NCBI GenBank assembly: GCA_030550675.1
Contig: JAUQOW010000002.1
Span: 1 to 56,996, forward strand
Origin: Chloroflexota bacterium
GTDB lineage: Bacteria; Chloroflexota; Chloroflexia; Chloroflexales; Roseiflexaceae
Length of the DNA: 56,996 nt
Reading direction: 5' to 3'
Positions 8,011-18,182 of the stretch are shown in pieces (within the stretch, counting starts at the first letter, position 1; each line of letters begins with the position of its first letter). Both the position numbers and the translations under genes were made by a program. The notes beneath the pieces were generated by a model. That model had not been told where the DNA came from. It made no database searches and saw only the letters and a program-made list of their open reading frames with translations.

Positions 8011-9222
8011 ATGCGACGACGAGTGTTTCTTCGCAGCGTTGCGGCAGGTGGTGCAGCCCTGACGACTGCCGCGCTGGCGGCATGTGGTCAGGCGGCGCAG
8101 ACGCCAACCCAGCAGGCGACGACCGCTCCGGCACAACAGGCAACGACCGCCCCGGCACAACAGGCGACGACCGCTCCGGTTGCTACTGCGCCGCAGGCGC
8201 AGGCGCCAGCTCAGACGACCGAAATGCCCGCTCTTGAGTGGGATATGGCGACCAGCTGGCCCGTTGCGCTCGACACAATTTTCGGCGGCGCTCAAACAGT
8301 CGCTGACCGTGTGGCAGCACTGACCGACGGAAAGTTCAAGATTACGCCGCGCGCTGCGGGCGAACTGGCGCCTGCGCTCCAGGTTCTTGACGTAGTGCAG
8401 CAGAATGCTGTTCCGATTGGTCATACCGCCTCGTACTACTACGTTGGGAAGAGTCCGGCTACAGCGTTTGGCACGACGGTGCCCTTCGGTCTCAATGCGC
8501 AGCAGCAGAACGCATGGCTGTACGATGGCGGCGGGTTGGAGAAATTGCAGGCGGTATATGCCAAACTCTTCAACGTTATTCAGTTCCCGGCAGGCAACAC
8601 CGGCGTTCAGATGGGCGGCTGGTTCCGCAAAGAGATCAATACCGTCGCCGACCTCCAGGGTCTCAAGATACGCATTCCCGGTCTCGGCGGTCAGGTGTTG
8701 ACCAAACTCGGCGCCACAGTGCAGGTGATTCCAGGCGGTGAGATTTTCCAGGCGCTGCAGACGGGCGCCGTCGATGCGGCGGAGTGGGTCGGGCCGTATG
8801 ACGACGAGAAACTCGGTCTGAACAAAGCGGCGAAGTTCTACTACTATCCGGGCTGGTGGGAGCCGGGTCCTTCGCTTGAGGTGCAGATTAACCTTGATAG
8901 GTGGAATGAATTGCCAAAGGCGTATCAGGAAGCGATCAAGACAGCAGCGGCTGAGGCGAACATTACGATGCTGGCACGGTACGACGCCCGCAATCGCGAA
9001 GCCCTCAAGCGCCTGGTGGACAGTGGCACGCAACTGCGACCCTATAGCCGGGAAATTCTCGAAGCCGCCGAGAAAGCCGCGTTTGAACTGTACGATGAGT
9101 TCGCCGCCAAGGATGCCGACTTCAAGGCGATCTACGAGGAGTGGAAGGTGTTCCGCCAGTCGATCTATGAGTGGAATAAGGTGAACGAGGCGGGGTACAC
9201 CAACTACGCCTACAGCAAGTAG
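8011..9222 (+). CDS. dctP: TRAP transporter solute-binding lipoprotein (DctP family)
   Basis: Periplasm-type DctP binding protein, 403 residues, likely for a 2-oxo or dicarboxylic acid. It has a twin-arginine-like N-terminus (MRRRVFLR) and a lipobox ending LAAC at Cys25, so it is probably a lipoprotein on the outer face of the membrane. Residues 28-70 are a low-complexity linker with APAQQATT repeats. The fold is recognised by [39 protein letters not shown] and [14 protein letters not shown]; the last two segments resemble the TakP 2-oxoacid-binding subgroup. No DctQ/DctM membrane subunits are next to it, so the permease must be encoded elsewhere. It has its own promoter. Confidence 0.9.
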   Translation: MRRRVFLRSVAAGGAALTTAALAACGQAAQTPTQQATTAPAQQATTAPAQQATTAPVATAPQAQAPAQTTEMPALEWDMATSWPVALDTIFGGAQTVADRVAALTDGKFKITPRAAGELAPALQVLDVVQQNAVPIGHTASYYYVGKSPATAFGTTVPFGLNAQQQNAWLYDGGGLEKLQAVYAKLFNVIQFPAGNTGVQMGGWFRKEINTVADLQGLKIRIPGLGGQVLTKLGATVQVIPGGEIFQALQTGAVDAAEWVGPYDDEKLGLNKAAKFYYYPGWWEPGPSLEVQINLDRWNELPKAYQEAIKTAAAEANITMLARYDARNREALKRLVDSGTQLRPYSREILEAAEKAAFELYDEFAAKDADFKAIYEEWKVFRQSIYEWNKVNEAGYTNYAYSK

Positions 9223-9269
9223 GAGCGCGCCTTTTTGCGGGCGCCCGCGGCGGATGATTCGTTGCGGAG

Positions 9270-9293
9270 GGGGCAGGCACAGGGGCCTGCCCC
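9270..9293. repeat. REP-like hairpin after dctP
   Basis: Nine-base perfect inverted repeat GGGGCAGGC / GCCTGCCCC with a 6-base loop, followed by CTACGAATTTGGGTG. A related tail, CCGCCCCTACAAATTTGGGTG, recurs near 9350-9368, so this is a repeated non-coding element and not a unique terminator. It sits between convergent genes and could help end transcription. Confidence 0.6.
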
Positions 9294-9408
9294 TACGAAT
9301 TTGGGTGCGTGTAACCGCCATATCACCGAGCGCCAGGCAATGGCGGTCCGCCCCTACAAATTTGGGTGTGCGTGCGAGAGGGACGCTTCCCGGCGGACGC
9401 TTGCTGCA

Positions 9409-10485
9409 TCATTTCATTACTTCCGACAATTTCCGCACCTCGAAGCCCATTGCAGTAAACCGATCCAGAATTTCCGGCAGCGCATCAGCGGTGGACTCGC
9501 TGCCGCAGTGCGCCAGAATGATCGCACCGCGCAGATCATCCGGGCTGAGTTTGCGAGTGACCCGTTCGATCAGAAACTCAGGCGTCTTCGGTTCGCCGAC
9601 CGAATCCAGACTGTCGAGCGTCCAGTAGACCGGCAGATACCCTTCTGACAACGCCACACGCAGGACGCGCTCATTGTACGCGCCGTATGGCGGACGGAAG
9701 AAGGGGCGCGTCGTCGCGCCTGGCGCAATCTCCTGTAAAATCGCCTCGGTCTCGTTCAGTTCGCGGCGAATGGCATCGTCGTCGAGCGTCGTCAGATCGG
9801 GATGGTTCACAGTGTGATTGGCAAGTTCGTGCCCATCCGCAACCATCTGCCGCACCAGATTGGGATTGGCGCGCATCCAGCGCCCGGTAAGGAAGAAGGT
9901 AATGGTGACGCCGCGTTCGCGCAGCGCTGCCAGAATGCGCGGCGTCGGCGCCGCGCCCGCGCCAGCGTCGAGGGTGAGGGCGATCCAGGGGCGCTCTGTG
10001 CCGCCGCGCCGTACCAGCAATGCGTCGCCTGCGTCGGTCGGCGCCAGCAACGGCGCCACCAACTCCCTTCCAACACGCGGCGGCGCGTCAAGCCGGTTGT
10101 ACGCCTGAATGAGATCAACAGTACTGTTGTAGCGCTCTGCAATCTGATCGAGGGTCTCACCGGCAGCGACCCGATGCCCTGCATAGCCGACGATGCGCAG
10201 CGGAGGCGGTGTGACGGCAGGCGGAGGCTTGGGTGTTGGCGGCGCGGTCGTCACGATTGGGACAGGAGGCAGGGTTGATGGCAGTGCGGTCGGCGCAATT
10301 GGCGCGGCGGCAGTCGGCGCAACTGAAATGCCGGCGGTTGGCGCCAGAAGAGGAGGCGTTGCGGTCGGTTCGATCGCCAGCGGCGTCGGCGGGCGACGCA
10401 GCAGGTCGTTGAGGAACCAGCCGAGTGCGATTCCGGTCAGCAGCGTTAGAATGATGAGGGGAAGACTTGTGCTGCGCTGTTCCAT
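9409..10485 (-). CDS. LysM and NodB polysaccharide deacetylase, membrane-anchored
   Basis: 358 residues. An N-terminal transmembrane helix (about 8-25) is followed by a Pro/Thr-rich linker, one LysM peptidoglycan-binding module (HRVAAGETLDQIAERYN) and a C-terminal NodB domain. NodB motifs: motif 1 TLDAG, motif 2 HELANHTVNH, motif 3 RPPYGAYN, motif 4 YWTLDSLD, motif 5 ILAHCG. Motif 1 has Ala where the metal-binding second Asp of TFDDG normally sits; the first Asp and both motif-2 His are kept, so activity is plausible but metal binding may differ. It likely removes acetyl groups from peptidoglycan or another surface polysaccharide. Last gene of a minus-strand operon, 15 bases after the YcxB-like gene. 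Confidence 0.85.
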   Translation of the reverse strand: MEQRSTSLPLIILTLLTGIALGWFLNDLLRRPPTPLAIEPTATPPLLAPTAGISVAPTAAAPIAPTALPSTLPPVPIVTTAPPTPKPPPAVTPPPLRIVGYAGHRVAAGETLDQIAERYNSTVDLIQAYNRLDAPPRVGRELVAPLLAPTDAGDALLVRRGGTERPWIALTLDAGAGAAPTPRILAALRERGVTITFFLTGRWMRANPNLVRQMVADGHELANHTVNHPDLTTLDDDAIRRELNETEAILQEIAPGATTRPFFRPPYGAYNERVLRVALSEGYLPVYWTLDSLDSVGEPKTPEFLIERVTRKLSPDDLRGAIILAHCGSESTADALPEILDRFTAMGFEVRKLSEVMK

Positions 10486-10500
10486 ATGATCCGCCGTCCT

Positions 10501-11016
10501 TTACCTGGATTGACGGATATTCGCGCGCAGAAGTTCCCGAAATTCGTCAATCGCTTTCTGATCGGCGAAGGCGCGCTTCGGCACAACGGAATATGCCCAG
10601 CGACCGTGGATCAACACAAAGACGCGATCGCTTTCAACAAACGATTGATAGCGATCCCAGGGACGACTGACCCGTTCTGTGCCGAAGCGAAAATGAACGC
10701 CCTTGCGATCAAAGACGGTTTCTATCGACTGGCGCAATGCCGGGCTGCTGCGGAAAGTAGACCAGACCAGCAGCAGCGGCACGGGATCGAACCAGGTGAA
10801 CAACCCGAGCGCCAGCAGCAGCAGCGCCGCTGGCTGCACTCCTGCCGTGAACGAGATCCAGACGGCGCTAAAGATTGCGATAATAGCAACAAACTTGTAG
10901 AACAGGTGCTTGCGCGTCGAACGCTGATAAAGCCGACAGGCGTGCAGTTGTTCGTCGAGCGTATGGGTATAGTTCAGCGTCACGCTTTGTGCACTGGCTG
11001 ATGTTGCTGCTGTCAT
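10501..11016 (-). CDS. YcxB-like membrane protein
   Basis: 171 residues with two hydrophobic segments near residues 40-60 and 62-85, then a soluble C-terminal domain with the pattern [22 protein letters not shown] that marks the YcxB-like family. Function of the family is unknown. Its ATG overlaps the stop of the LysM gene as ATGA, showing tight coupling within this cell-envelope operon. Confidence 0.75.
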   Translation of the reverse strand: MTAATSASAQSVTLNYTHTLDEQLHACRLYQRSTRKHLFYKFVAIIAIFSAVWISFTAGVQPAALLLLALGLFTWFDPVPLLLVWSTFRSSPALRQSIETVFDRKGVHFRFGTERVSRPWDRYQSFVESDRVFVLIHGRWAYSVVPKRAFADQKAIDEFRELLRANIRQSR

Positions 11017-11621
11017 GGAATGATCAACTCCTGTCCAATCCGCAGGTTATCGGCAGCGGCAGGCGTCAGATTGTTGGCGCGCAACAGCGCCTCAACCGTG
11101 ACGCCGTTACGTTCTGCAATGGCGCGTAACGTGTCTCCCGGTTGCACCACGTAGCGCTGCGGACGCGCCTGTGGGACGGGGGTGGCAGTCGGTTCCGGCG
11201 TCACCGTCGGCTCGGCAGTCGGTTCCGGCGTCGCCGTCGGCTTGGCGGTCGGTTCCGGCGTCGCCGTCGGCTCGGCGGTCGGTTCAGCAGTCGGCGCCAG
11301 CGGGATCATTGCCGGTGGGGGTTGCAGTGCGGGTGTGGCGACGATCTCCTCCGGCAGCGACGCATCCGTCGGCAGCGCAGGCGTCTCAACGACAGGCGCG
11401 GCAATCGGCTGTATCACAGTCAATCCGGCGATGCGCAGGCTCGATGCATCGCTGCGCGCCAGGACCAGGACCGCACCAAACGCTGCGCCGAAGATGACGA
11501 CTGCCAGCGCCAGGCGCACCCGTTCATCGAGGCGCTGCCGCGTCAGACGCAGCGCAATGGCGCCAAGCAGCGGCAACAGGAGCGCGATCAGAAGGAGTGA
11601 AATCAGGATCTCCTGGGACAT
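11013..11621 (-). CDS. Membrane-anchored LysM protein with TPEPTA repeats
   Basis: About 202 residues starting MSQEIL, 7 bases downstream of the mutS2 stop; a longer in-frame start at 11681 lies inside mutS2 and is not needed. A first transmembrane helix (residues 5-23) and a second (about 34-50) are followed by a linker with PTAEPT/TPEPTA repeats and a C-terminal LysM module ([18 protein letters not shown] to IGQELIIP). The LysM would bind peptidoglycan on the outside. The repeats are encoded by a 30-bp tandem DNA repeat and may vary in number between strains. Confidence 0.8.
   Translation of the reverse strand: MSQEILISLLLIALLLPLLGAIALRLTRQRLDERVRLALAVVIFGAAFGAVLVLARSDASSLRIAGLTVIQPIAAPVVETPALPTDASLPEEIVATPALQPPPAMIPLAPTAEPTAEPTATPEPTAKPTATPEPTAEPTVTPEPTATPVPQARPQRYVVQPGDTLRAIAERNGVTVEALLRANNLTPAAADNLRIGQELIIP
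11185..11284. repeat. 30-bp coding tandem repeat
   Basis: Three units of 30 bp (11185-11214, 11215-11244, 11245-11274) and a partial fourth, differing by a few bases. It encodes the TPEPTA-type linker of the LysM protein, ten residues per unit, so unit gain or loss keeps the frame. Confidence 0.85.
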
Positions 11622-11628
11622 AGCCGGG

Positions 11629-14148
11629 TCACCGCTCTTGCAGGCGCACAATAGTGACGCCTTCGCCGCCTTCCGTTGCACTGGCGCTGCTGAACGATGC
11701 GACCAGTTTATGATCTTTGAGCAGATCGCGCACCGCCTGCCGCAATGCGCCGGTCCCCTTGCCGTGAATGATTCGCACCCACGGCAACCCGGCGAGATAG
11801 GCGTCGTTCAGGTAGCGATCGAGACGGTCGCGCACATCGGCAGCCCGCCAGCCGCGCATATCGAGTTCGAGCGACACATCGCGCGGCGCGGGGAGTGACG
11901 TCCCGCGCGATTCATACGTCGGACGGGCAGGTTGCCCTTCCTGGCCATTGCCGCGCTTTTCGCGCGTCAGTTCATCAAGATCGACCTGCATGCGGAATCC
12001 GCCAACCTGCACATCGGCAGTCTGCTCTTCCTCATCAATCGAGAGAACCTCGCCGGTCAACCCCACCGAGCGCACCCGCACGACATCGCCGGGTCGCAAC
12101 GGACGCGGACTCCGCTCGACGACTGCCGCCGCGCGCTCAGCGGGCTTGCCCGGCGGGGTTTCAGGGAGCCTGGCGCGCACCTCCTGCAATCGTCGCTCCG
12201 CTTCTTCAAGCCACTGGCGCGATACCGACACCGAGCGAAACTCATCGCGCAACCGCCGCACCTCGCTGCGCGCCTGACGCAACTCGGCTTCTATCTCTTC
12301 GCGCGCCGCCTGCCAGGCTTCGTCGCGCCGCGCCTCAAATTCGCGCAACTCGGCGGCAAGCCGCTCGCGATACTTCTCCGCATCGGCGCGCACTTCCGCT
12401 GCGCGCTGCAACTCGGCGGCGGCAGCGTCGCGTTCACGATGAATGCCCGCCAGCAGGTCCTCGACCTGCGCATCCTGGCGCGCCATACTGGCGCGGGCGC
12501 GCTCGATCAACGCCGGGGAGAGACCCAGCCGCGCTGCGATTGCCAGCGCATTTGAGCGCCCTGGCAAACCGATGGTCAGTTTATAGGTCGGCGCCAGGGT
12601 TTCGACATCAAACTCGACTGATGCGTTTTCGACGCCGGGTGTGGCGTAGGCGAACGCCTTCAGCTCAGCGTAGTGCGTCGTGGCAACGCCGAGCACGCCA
12701 AGTTCCAGCAATCGCTCGATAATCGCGCGCGCCAACGCCGAGCCTTCCACCGGATCGGTGCCAGCGCCAAGTTCGTCGAGCAACACCAGCGCTGGCAGGC
12801 GGTCGGCGTGCGCCGGCTTGAGCAGGACATCAGCATCGATTGGACGTTCGTTTGACGGACGATCCGCCTCGTGCAGCGTCGGGTCTGATGGAGAGGTTTC
12901 ACCCTGTTCCGCACCTTCCAGCGCGCGCAGAATGCGGATAATATTCGTCATGTGCGACGAAAAGGTTGAGAGGCTTTGTTCGATGCTCTGCTCATCGCCA
13001 ATATCGGCGAAAATCTGCCTGAACACCGGCAGGCGCGACGGTTGAGACGCAGGAATGTGCATTCCTGCCTGCGCCATCAGCGCCAGCAGACCGGTTGTTT
13101 TGAGCGCGACCGTCTTGCCGCCGGTGTTTGGACCCGTGATCAGCAGAATGCGGAACGGACCGCCAAGGCGCATATCGATCGGCACAACCTTCTGCGGGTC
13201 GATCAAGGGATGGCGCGCGGCAGTCAGCAGGAGCAGCGGTTCATCAGGCGGCAGCGGCGCATCGACGATCTCCGGCATCACGCAGCGCATCGCTGCGGCG
13301 TACCGCGCCATAGCGAACGCCAGGTCGAGGGTTGCCAGCGCCTCGACGCCAGCGACAATCGCATCGGCGTGGTCGCCGATCTGCGCCGAAAGTTCCGCCA
13401 GAATGCGTTGGACTTCCGCCTGCTCGGCGAGTTGCAATTCGCGCCAGGCGTTGTTCAAATCGACGACGGTCAACGGCTCGATATACAGCGTGGCGCCGCT
13501 TGCCGACTGATCGTGCACCAGACCGCGGATGGCGCGGCGGTGCGTCGCCTTCACCGGAATCACGTAGCGCCCGTTGCGCACCGTGATGATTGGCTCCTGC
13601 AGCGCATCGCCGTAAGACATGATCAGGTTGTGGAGTTTTTCCTGCAGACGGTTGAACGCGGTGCGCACCTCGGCGCGCAGCCGCGCCAGTTTGGGACTGG
13701 CGCTGTCGAGCACCTGACCATCATCGCCAATGGTGCGTGCAATCGCATCTTCAATGTCTGGCAAGAGCGGCAGATTGGCGGCAATCTCGCGGAAGAGCGG
13801 AAAGGCTTCCGGATCGAGCTTCAGCAGCGTTGCGCGCAGACGACGCGCGCTGGCGAGCGTTGCAGCGATCTCAAGGAGCGTCGGCGCATCACACACCCCG
13901 CCGCGCCGCGCCAGACCGACTGCCGGACGCACGTCGCGCGCGCCGCCAATCGTGAGATCGGGCATCTCATCGAGCAAACGACGCGCCTCGTCGGTCAGGC
14001 GCAGGCGTCGGCGCACCTCAACCGGATCGACCGACGCCGTCAGACTCAACGCCATCTCGCGCGACGCCGAGAATGCGGCGTAACGCGCGAGATGCTGGCG
14101 AACTTTGGGAAACTCGAGAGTTTCAAGCGTCTGGAGGGCGATAGCCAC
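11629..14148 (-). CDS. mutS2: MutS2 ATPase/endonuclease
   Basis: 839 residues, normal for MutS2. The N-terminal core lacks the MutS mismatch-binding domain. The ATPase domain has Walker [11 protein letters not shown], and [17 protein letters not shown] as Walker B/D-loop. A long charged coiled coil (residues about 500-640) precedes a KOW-like segment and a C-terminal Smr domain with [11 protein letters not shown] and [11 protein letters not shown], the H-G-x-G-x-G nuclease signature. MutS2 suppresses recombination and in some bacteria rescues collided ribosomes. Translation starts at GTG. An insertion of about 40 polar residues after the ATPase core ([17 protein letters not shown] region) is longer than I would expect. 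It follows cvpA by 45 bases. Confidence 0.95.
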   Translation of the reverse strand: MAIALQTLETLEFPKVRQHLARYAAFSASREMALSLTASVDPVEVRRRLRLTDEARRLLDEMPDLTIGGARDVRPAVGLARRGGVCDAPTLLEIAATLASARRLRATLLKLDPEAFPLFREIAANLPLLPDIEDAIARTIGDDGQVLDSASPKLARLRAEVRTAFNRLQEKLHNLIMSYGDALQEPIITVRNGRYVIPVKATHRRAIRGLVHDQSASGATLYIEPLTVVDLNNAWRELQLAEQAEVQRILAELSAQIGDHADAIVAGVEALATLDLAFAMARYAAAMRCVMPEIVDAPLPPDEPLLLLTAARHPLIDPQKVVPIDMRLGGPFRILLITGPNTGGKTVALKTTGLLALMAQAGMHIPASQPSRLPVFRQIFADIGDEQSIEQSLSTFSSHMTNIIRILRALEGAEQGETSPSDPTLHEADRPSNERPIDADVLLKPAHADRLPALVLLDELGAGTDPVEGSALARAIIERLLELGVLGVATTHYAELKAFAYATPGVENASVEFDVETLAPTYKLTIGLPGRSNALAIAARLGLSPALIERARASMARQDAQVEDLLAGIHRERDAAAAELQRAAEVRADAEKYRERLAAELREFEARRDEAWQAAREEIEAELRQARSEVRRLRDEFRSVSVSRQWLEEAERRLQEVRARLPETPPGKPAERAAAVVERSPRPLRPGDVVRVRSVGLTGEVLSIDEEEQTADVQVGGFRMQVDLDELTREKRGNGQEGQPARPTYESRGTSLPAPRDVSLELDMRGWRAADVRDRLDRYLNDAYLAGLPWVRIIHGKGTGALRQAVRDLLKDHKLVASFSSASATEGGEGVTIVRLQER

Positions 14149-14193
14149 GGAAAGGACCTCGACAACGCAGGCAGGACCACGCTGCCTGGATGA

Positions 14194-14748
14194 TCATCGA
14201 ATGAGAAAGATAATTTCAGTTTCACGCGGCAGGATCGGCCTCACCGACTGATAGATCAGGGGCAGAATGTTGTTGGCGAAGAACTGGACAAGCACCGAAC
14301 CCCGCACTCCGCTCTGCAACGCCTTCACAATCGGAAACGTCACCGTTCCCGCCGTATCACGGAACACAAACAGTTGCTCAAGCAAAATGGCGAGCATGCC
14401 CAGAAACAACGCCCCCAGCGCCAGACCGAGCAGCGTACCGACAATTTTGTCGACGAAATCCAGGCTGGCGGGCATTCTGGCGTAGCGGAACGTGTACAGA
14501 CCAGCGATCGTGATTAACAGGAACGCGACGAGCAGGATCACGCCGAACGCGACAATCTGTGCAACATCGAACGAGGTGCCGAAGCGTTCGCGGAAAAACC
14601 GCCCAAGCGCCTGAAAGTAGAGACTTGCCAGGACGATGCTGATATAGAACGAAGCAATGGCTATCGCCAGCCTGATGATGCCCTGGAAAAACCCGAGGGC
14701 AAGCCCGCCGAGCACGCCGAGCAGGAATAGAATATCGATCAGGTTCAT
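14194..14748 (-). CDS. cvpA: CvpA-family membrane protein
   Basis: 184 residues with four hydrophobic helices (about 4-26, 27-48, 63-85, 100-126). The N-terminus [23 protein letters not shown] is typical of CvpA, known in enterobacteria for colicin V production and envelope stress tolerance. cvpA next to mutS2 is a common arrangement in many phyla. First gene of the minus-strand operon running to 9409. Confidence 0.85.
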   Translation of the reverse strand: MNLIDILFLLGVLGGLALGFFQGIIRLAIAIASFYISIVLASLYFQALGRFFRERFGTSFDVAQIVAFGVILLVAFLLITIAGLYTFRYARMPASLDFVDKIVGTLLGLALGALFLGMLAILLEQLFVFRDTAGTVTFPIVKALQSGVRGSVLVQFFANNILPLIYQSVRPILPRETEIIFLIR

Positions 14749-14820
14749 GCGCCCTCCTATCCGTTATCCGACGGCGCGCGATGCATTATAGCATATTGGA
14801 GCGGGATTGAACCGAATAGC

Positions 14821-14850
14821 CTGACAATCAGCGCCTCCTGCTGGTACAAT
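14821..14850 (+). promoter_or_regulatory. Promoter of the fdhF-like/fdhD operon
   Basis: CTGACA (14821-14826) and TACAAT (14845-14850) with an 18-base spacer and an extended -10 TGG just before TACAAT. The expected start near 14857 leaves a short leader with AAAGGAGG before the ATG at 14896. Confidence 0.65.
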
Positions 14851-14895
14851 ACGAAGGAGTCATCCCCATTTCTCCGCAACTGCAAAGGAGGCGCT

Positions 14896-17118
14896 ATGAA
14901 ACTGCTCGGCTTCAACCCCGCCACGTGGGTCAGCCTGGTTCCCAACGGACTGGGCCACGTGAAGCCGAACCATTACTGGGAAATCGTGCGCGCCATCTGG
15001 GATAACCGCGATAATCTCAGCGTCGCCTGGCGCATCCTGCGCGACGGCGTGTGCGACGGGTGCGCCCTTGGCACGACTGGTCTGCGCGATTTTACGATGG
15101 ATGGCATCCACCTCTGCACGGTGCGACTGCATCTGCTGCGCCTCAACACCATGCCGCCGCTCGACGTCCGCCAGCTTGACGATGTCGCCGGACTGCGCAC
15201 GTTGAACGGTCGGCAATTGCGCACCCTCGGTCGCCTCCCCTATCCGATGATCCGCCAACGCGGCGATGCTGGCTTCCGGCGCATCACGTGGGATGAGGCG
15301 CTCGACCTGATCGCTGCGCGCATCCGCGCGACCGATCCGCAGCGGGTGGCATTCTACCTGACCTCGCGCGGCATCACGAATGAAACGTACTACGTGGCGC
15401 AGAAGGCGGCGCGTTTTCTCGGTACGAACAATGTGGACAACGCTGCGCGATTGTGCCATGCTCCCAGCACGACCGCCATGAAGCAGACGCTCGGCGTGGC
15501 GGCTTCGACGTGCAGCTACCGCGACTGGATTGGAACTGATGCGCTGGTTTTCATCGGCAGCGACACGCCAAACAACCAGCCGGTCACGACCAAATACCTC
15601 TACTATGCAAAGCAGCAGGGCACGCGCATTTTTGTGGTGAACCCGTACCGTGAGCCAGGGCTGGAGCGCTACTGGGTGCCGAGCGTCTTTGAGAGCGCGC
15701 TGTTCGGCACCCGGCTCGCCGACCGTTTCTTCCAGATCCACACTGGCGGCGACATTGCGTTCCTGAACGGAACGCTCAGGCATTTGATTGAAAACGACTG
15801 GATCGACCGCGCCTTCATCGCAGAGCACACCAGCGGTTTTCCACAGGTAAAAGCGCACCTGGAAACGCAGTCATGGGACATGCTGGAGCACGCCAGCGGC
15901 GCAAGCCGCGAGGAGATGCGCGCATTTGCTGAGATTCTGGCGCAGGCGAAGAGCGCGGTGTTTGTCTGGAGCATGGGGGTCACCCAGCACGAATACGGCG
16001 TCGAGAACGTCAAGGCAATCCTGAACCTGGCGCTGGCGCGCGGTTTCATCGGGCGCGAGTTCTGCGGGGTGATGCCGATCCGCGGGCACAGCGGCGTCCA
16101 GGGCGGCGGTGAAATGGGATGCACTGCCACGACATTCCCCGGCGGACGTCCGGTGAACGACGATCAGGCGCGCTGGCTGAGCGCACAGTGGGGGTTTGAC
16201 GTACCGGCGTGGAAGGGGCTGACCTGCGGCGATATGCTTGACGCAGCGCACGCTGGCGAGATCGACGTCTTCTATGCCGCAGGCGGCAATTTCCTTGACA
16301 CCCTGCCCGACCCGGAGTACATTCGCGCAGCGCTGGCGCGCCCGACGCTGCGGGTGCATCAGGACATTATCCTCACGTCGCAGATGCTCGTCGATCCGGC
16401 GGATACCGTCATTCTGCTGCCAGCCGCCACGCGCTACGAGCAGCGCGACGGCGGAACCGAGACCAGCACTGAGCGCGAGGTGATCTTCTCGCCGCAGATC
16501 GCGCCGCCGCCAGCGGAGGCGCGCAGCGAGTGGGAGATCTTTATGCAGGTGGCGGAACGGGCGGCGCCGGAGCGCTCCCATCTCATCCACTTTGAAAGCG
16601 GGCAGCAGATCCGTGATGAAATCGCGCGCATCGTGCCGGAGTACGACGGCATTCAGCGATTGCGGCGCGCTGGCGACCACGTGCAGTGGGGCGGGCGCAT
16701 TCTGTGCCGTGACGGCGTTTTTGCGACACCTGATGGTCGCGCGATGATGACGCCGCTGACGCCGCCGGACACGTCGCTGCCGGATGGCGCCTTTCTGCTC
16801 CGAACACGTCGCGGCAAACAGTTCAACTCGCTCATCCATGGCGAACGCGACCCGCTCAATGGCGCGCGGCGCGACGACGTGCTCATCAACCCGGATGATG
16901 CCGCCGCGCTCGGCGTGCGCGAAGGCGACCCGGTGCTCATCAAGTCGGAGGCGGGCGAAATGCGGGCGAGGGTGAAGTACGCGCCGATGAAATCGCGCAA
17001 CATACAGGTCCACTGGCCCGAAGGCAACGTTCTGATCGCTTCCCATCGCCGCGATCCCGGCTCCGGCGTGCCCGCGTACAAAGCTATCGTGACCGTGCAG
17101 CGGCTGGATAATGCGTGA
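14896..17118 (+). CDS. FdhF/YdeP-type molybdopterin oxidoreductase
   Basis: 740 residues, a molybdenum bis-MGD enzyme of the FdhF/YdeP branch. The N-terminus holds [14 protein letters not shown] and later HLC, a Cys pattern fit for an Fe-S cluster. [10 protein letters not shown] contains Cys at the place where formate dehydrogenase H has selenocysteine, so a Cys-Mo ligand is likely. MGD-binding segments include [35 protein letters not shown] and, near the C-terminus, [26 protein letters not shown]. No Fe-S or membrane partner subunit is adjacent. The substrate is unknown: formate is possible, but many YdeP proteins have other, unproven roles. Followed at once by fdhD. Confidence 0.85.
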   Translation: MKLLGFNPATWVSLVPNGLGHVKPNHYWEIVRAIWDNRDNLSVAWRILRDGVCDGCALGTTGLRDFTMDGIHLCTVRLHLLRLNTMPPLDVRQLDDVAGLRTLNGRQLRTLGRLPYPMIRQRGDAGFRRITWDEALDLIAARIRATDPQRVAFYLTSRGITNETYYVAQKAARFLGTNNVDNAARLCHAPSTTAMKQTLGVAASTCSYRDWIGTDALVFIGSDTPNNQPVTTKYLYYAKQQGTRIFVVNPYREPGLERYWVPSVFESALFGTRLADRFFQIHTGGDIAFLNGTLRHLIENDWIDRAFIAEHTSGFPQVKAHLETQSWDMLEHASGASREEMRAFAEILAQAKSAVFVWSMGVTQHEYGVENVKAILNLALARGFIGREFCGVMPIRGHSGVQGGGEMGCTATTFPGGRPVNDDQARWLSAQWGFDVPAWKGLTCGDMLDAAHAGEIDVFYAAGGNFLDTLPDPEYIRAALARPTLRVHQDIILTSQMLVDPADTVILLPAATRYEQRDGGTETSTEREVIFSPQIAPPPAEARSEWEIFMQVAERAAPERSHLIHFESGQQIRDEIARIVPEYDGIQRLRRAGDHVQWGGRILCRDGVFATPDGRAMMTPLTPPDTSLPDGAFLLRTRRGKQFNSLIHGERDPLNGARRDDVLINPDDAAALGVREGDPVLIKSEAGEMRARVKYAPMKSRNIQVHWPEGNVLIASHRRDPGSGVPAYKAIVTVQRLDNA

Positions 17119-17129
17119 GGGAGACCGTC

Positions 17130-17993
17130 ATGCTCACCCAACCCAACGTGCAACGGCGCACTGTCATCCGGGTGCGCGACGGACAGTTGACGCGCGACCG
17201 GGATGCGCTGGTTGTCGAAGAGCCGCTGGAGATTCGCCTGGCGCTCCCCGCCGCCGATGGCGCGCACATCATCCCGCTGACGACGACTCTGCGCACGCCG
17301 GGTGAGGACTTTGAGTTGGCGGCCGGGTTTCTGTTCAGCGAAGGCATTGTGCGCGAGCGGCGCGATATTGCAACTATTCGCTTCTGCACCGATCCCGACA
17401 TCGACGAAGAGGCGCGCTTCAATACCCTCACGGTTGACCTGCGTCCAGGGGTGCAGCCCGATCTGACCCACGCTCGCCGACTGTTCTACATCTCGTCATC
17501 TTGCGGCGTCTGCGGCAAAGCGTCGCTCGAGGCGCTGCATACCTGCGGTTGCACGCCGCTGCCCGATGATGATGGGCTGCGCATTTCGCTTCCGGTGCTG
17601 ACCAGTATGGACGCCACGCTCCGCGAGGCGCAGGCGATCTTCCAGAAAACCGGCGGGTTGCACGCGGCTGCGCTATTCGCTGCCGACGGCGCGCTCCTTG
17701 CACTGCACGAGGACATCGGACGGCATAACGCGGTCGATAAACTGATCGGCGCCCACTTGCTTCAGGGGCGGCTTGACGTCTTGAGTCAGGCGATCCTGCT
17801 GGTGAGCGGGCGCGCTGGCTTCGAGATCCTGCAAAAAGCGCTGATGGCGCGCATCCCGGTTGTCGCAGCAGTCGGCGCTCCCTCGACCCTGGCGGTCACC
17901 CTGGCGCAGCAGTTCAATATGACCCTGATCGGCTTCCTGCGCGGCGCATCGTTCAACGTGTACGCCGGAGCGCAGCGAATCTCAATAGAATGA
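17130..17993 (+). CDS. fdhD: Formate dehydrogenase sulfurtransferase FdhD
   Basis: About 287 residues. FdhD passes sulfur from a cysteine desulfurase to the molybdenum centre of formate-dehydrogenase-type enzymes. The catalytic pair is in SSSCGVCGKAS near residue 125, and the domain core is HEDIGRHNAVDKLIGA followed by LLVSGRAGFEILQKA. The ATG at 17130 follows GAGGGAGA; the in-frame GTG at 17115 overlaps the upstream stop and is less likely. It is co-transcribed with the FdhF-like gene and supports that gene encoding a sulfurated Mo enzyme. Confidence 0.93.
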   Translation: MLTQPNVQRRTVIRVRDGQLTRDRDALVVEEPLEIRLALPAADGAHIIPLTTTLRTPGEDFELAAGFLFSEGIVRERRDIATIRFCTDPDIDEEARFNTLTVDLRPGVQPDLTHARRLFYISSSCGVCGKASLEALHTCGCTPLPDDDGLRISLPVLTSMDATLREAQAIFQKTGGLHAAALFAADGALLALHEDIGRHNAVDKLIGAHLLQGRLDVLSQAILLVSGRAGFEILQKALMARIPVVAAVGAPSTLAVTLAQQFNMTLIGFLRGASFNVYAGAQRISIE

Positions 17994-18068
17994 TTGAATT
18001 TCCTTATTATAACGCCCTCTCTCCCTCTTTTTCGACTGATCGTCCTCATAACGCAGTGCAACATAGGG

Positions 18069-18074
18069 TATACT
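18069..18074 (+). promoter_or_regulatory. Probable -10 box of the aceBA operon
   Basis: TATACT preceded by GGG at 18066-18068. No convincing -35 is placed 16-18 bases upstream (region TCATAA), so an activator may be needed, which would suit a regulated glyoxylate shunt. The leader to the GTG at 18183 would be about 100 bases. Confidence 0.4.
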
Positions 18075-18182
18075 GAAGGAACAGTCGCTTCGAGAACCTG
18101 CGTTCTCCCTCCGCGCGACGCAAGATTGTAACTGGCGTCACTAATATAAGGAGTGCGCCTGGTTGTTTCAAGGAGGAAAACA

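Noticed and set aside
12976-14193. Long plus-strand open frame of about 405 codons
   Set aside because: It is the antisense shadow of mutS2; high GC content produces many such frames here.
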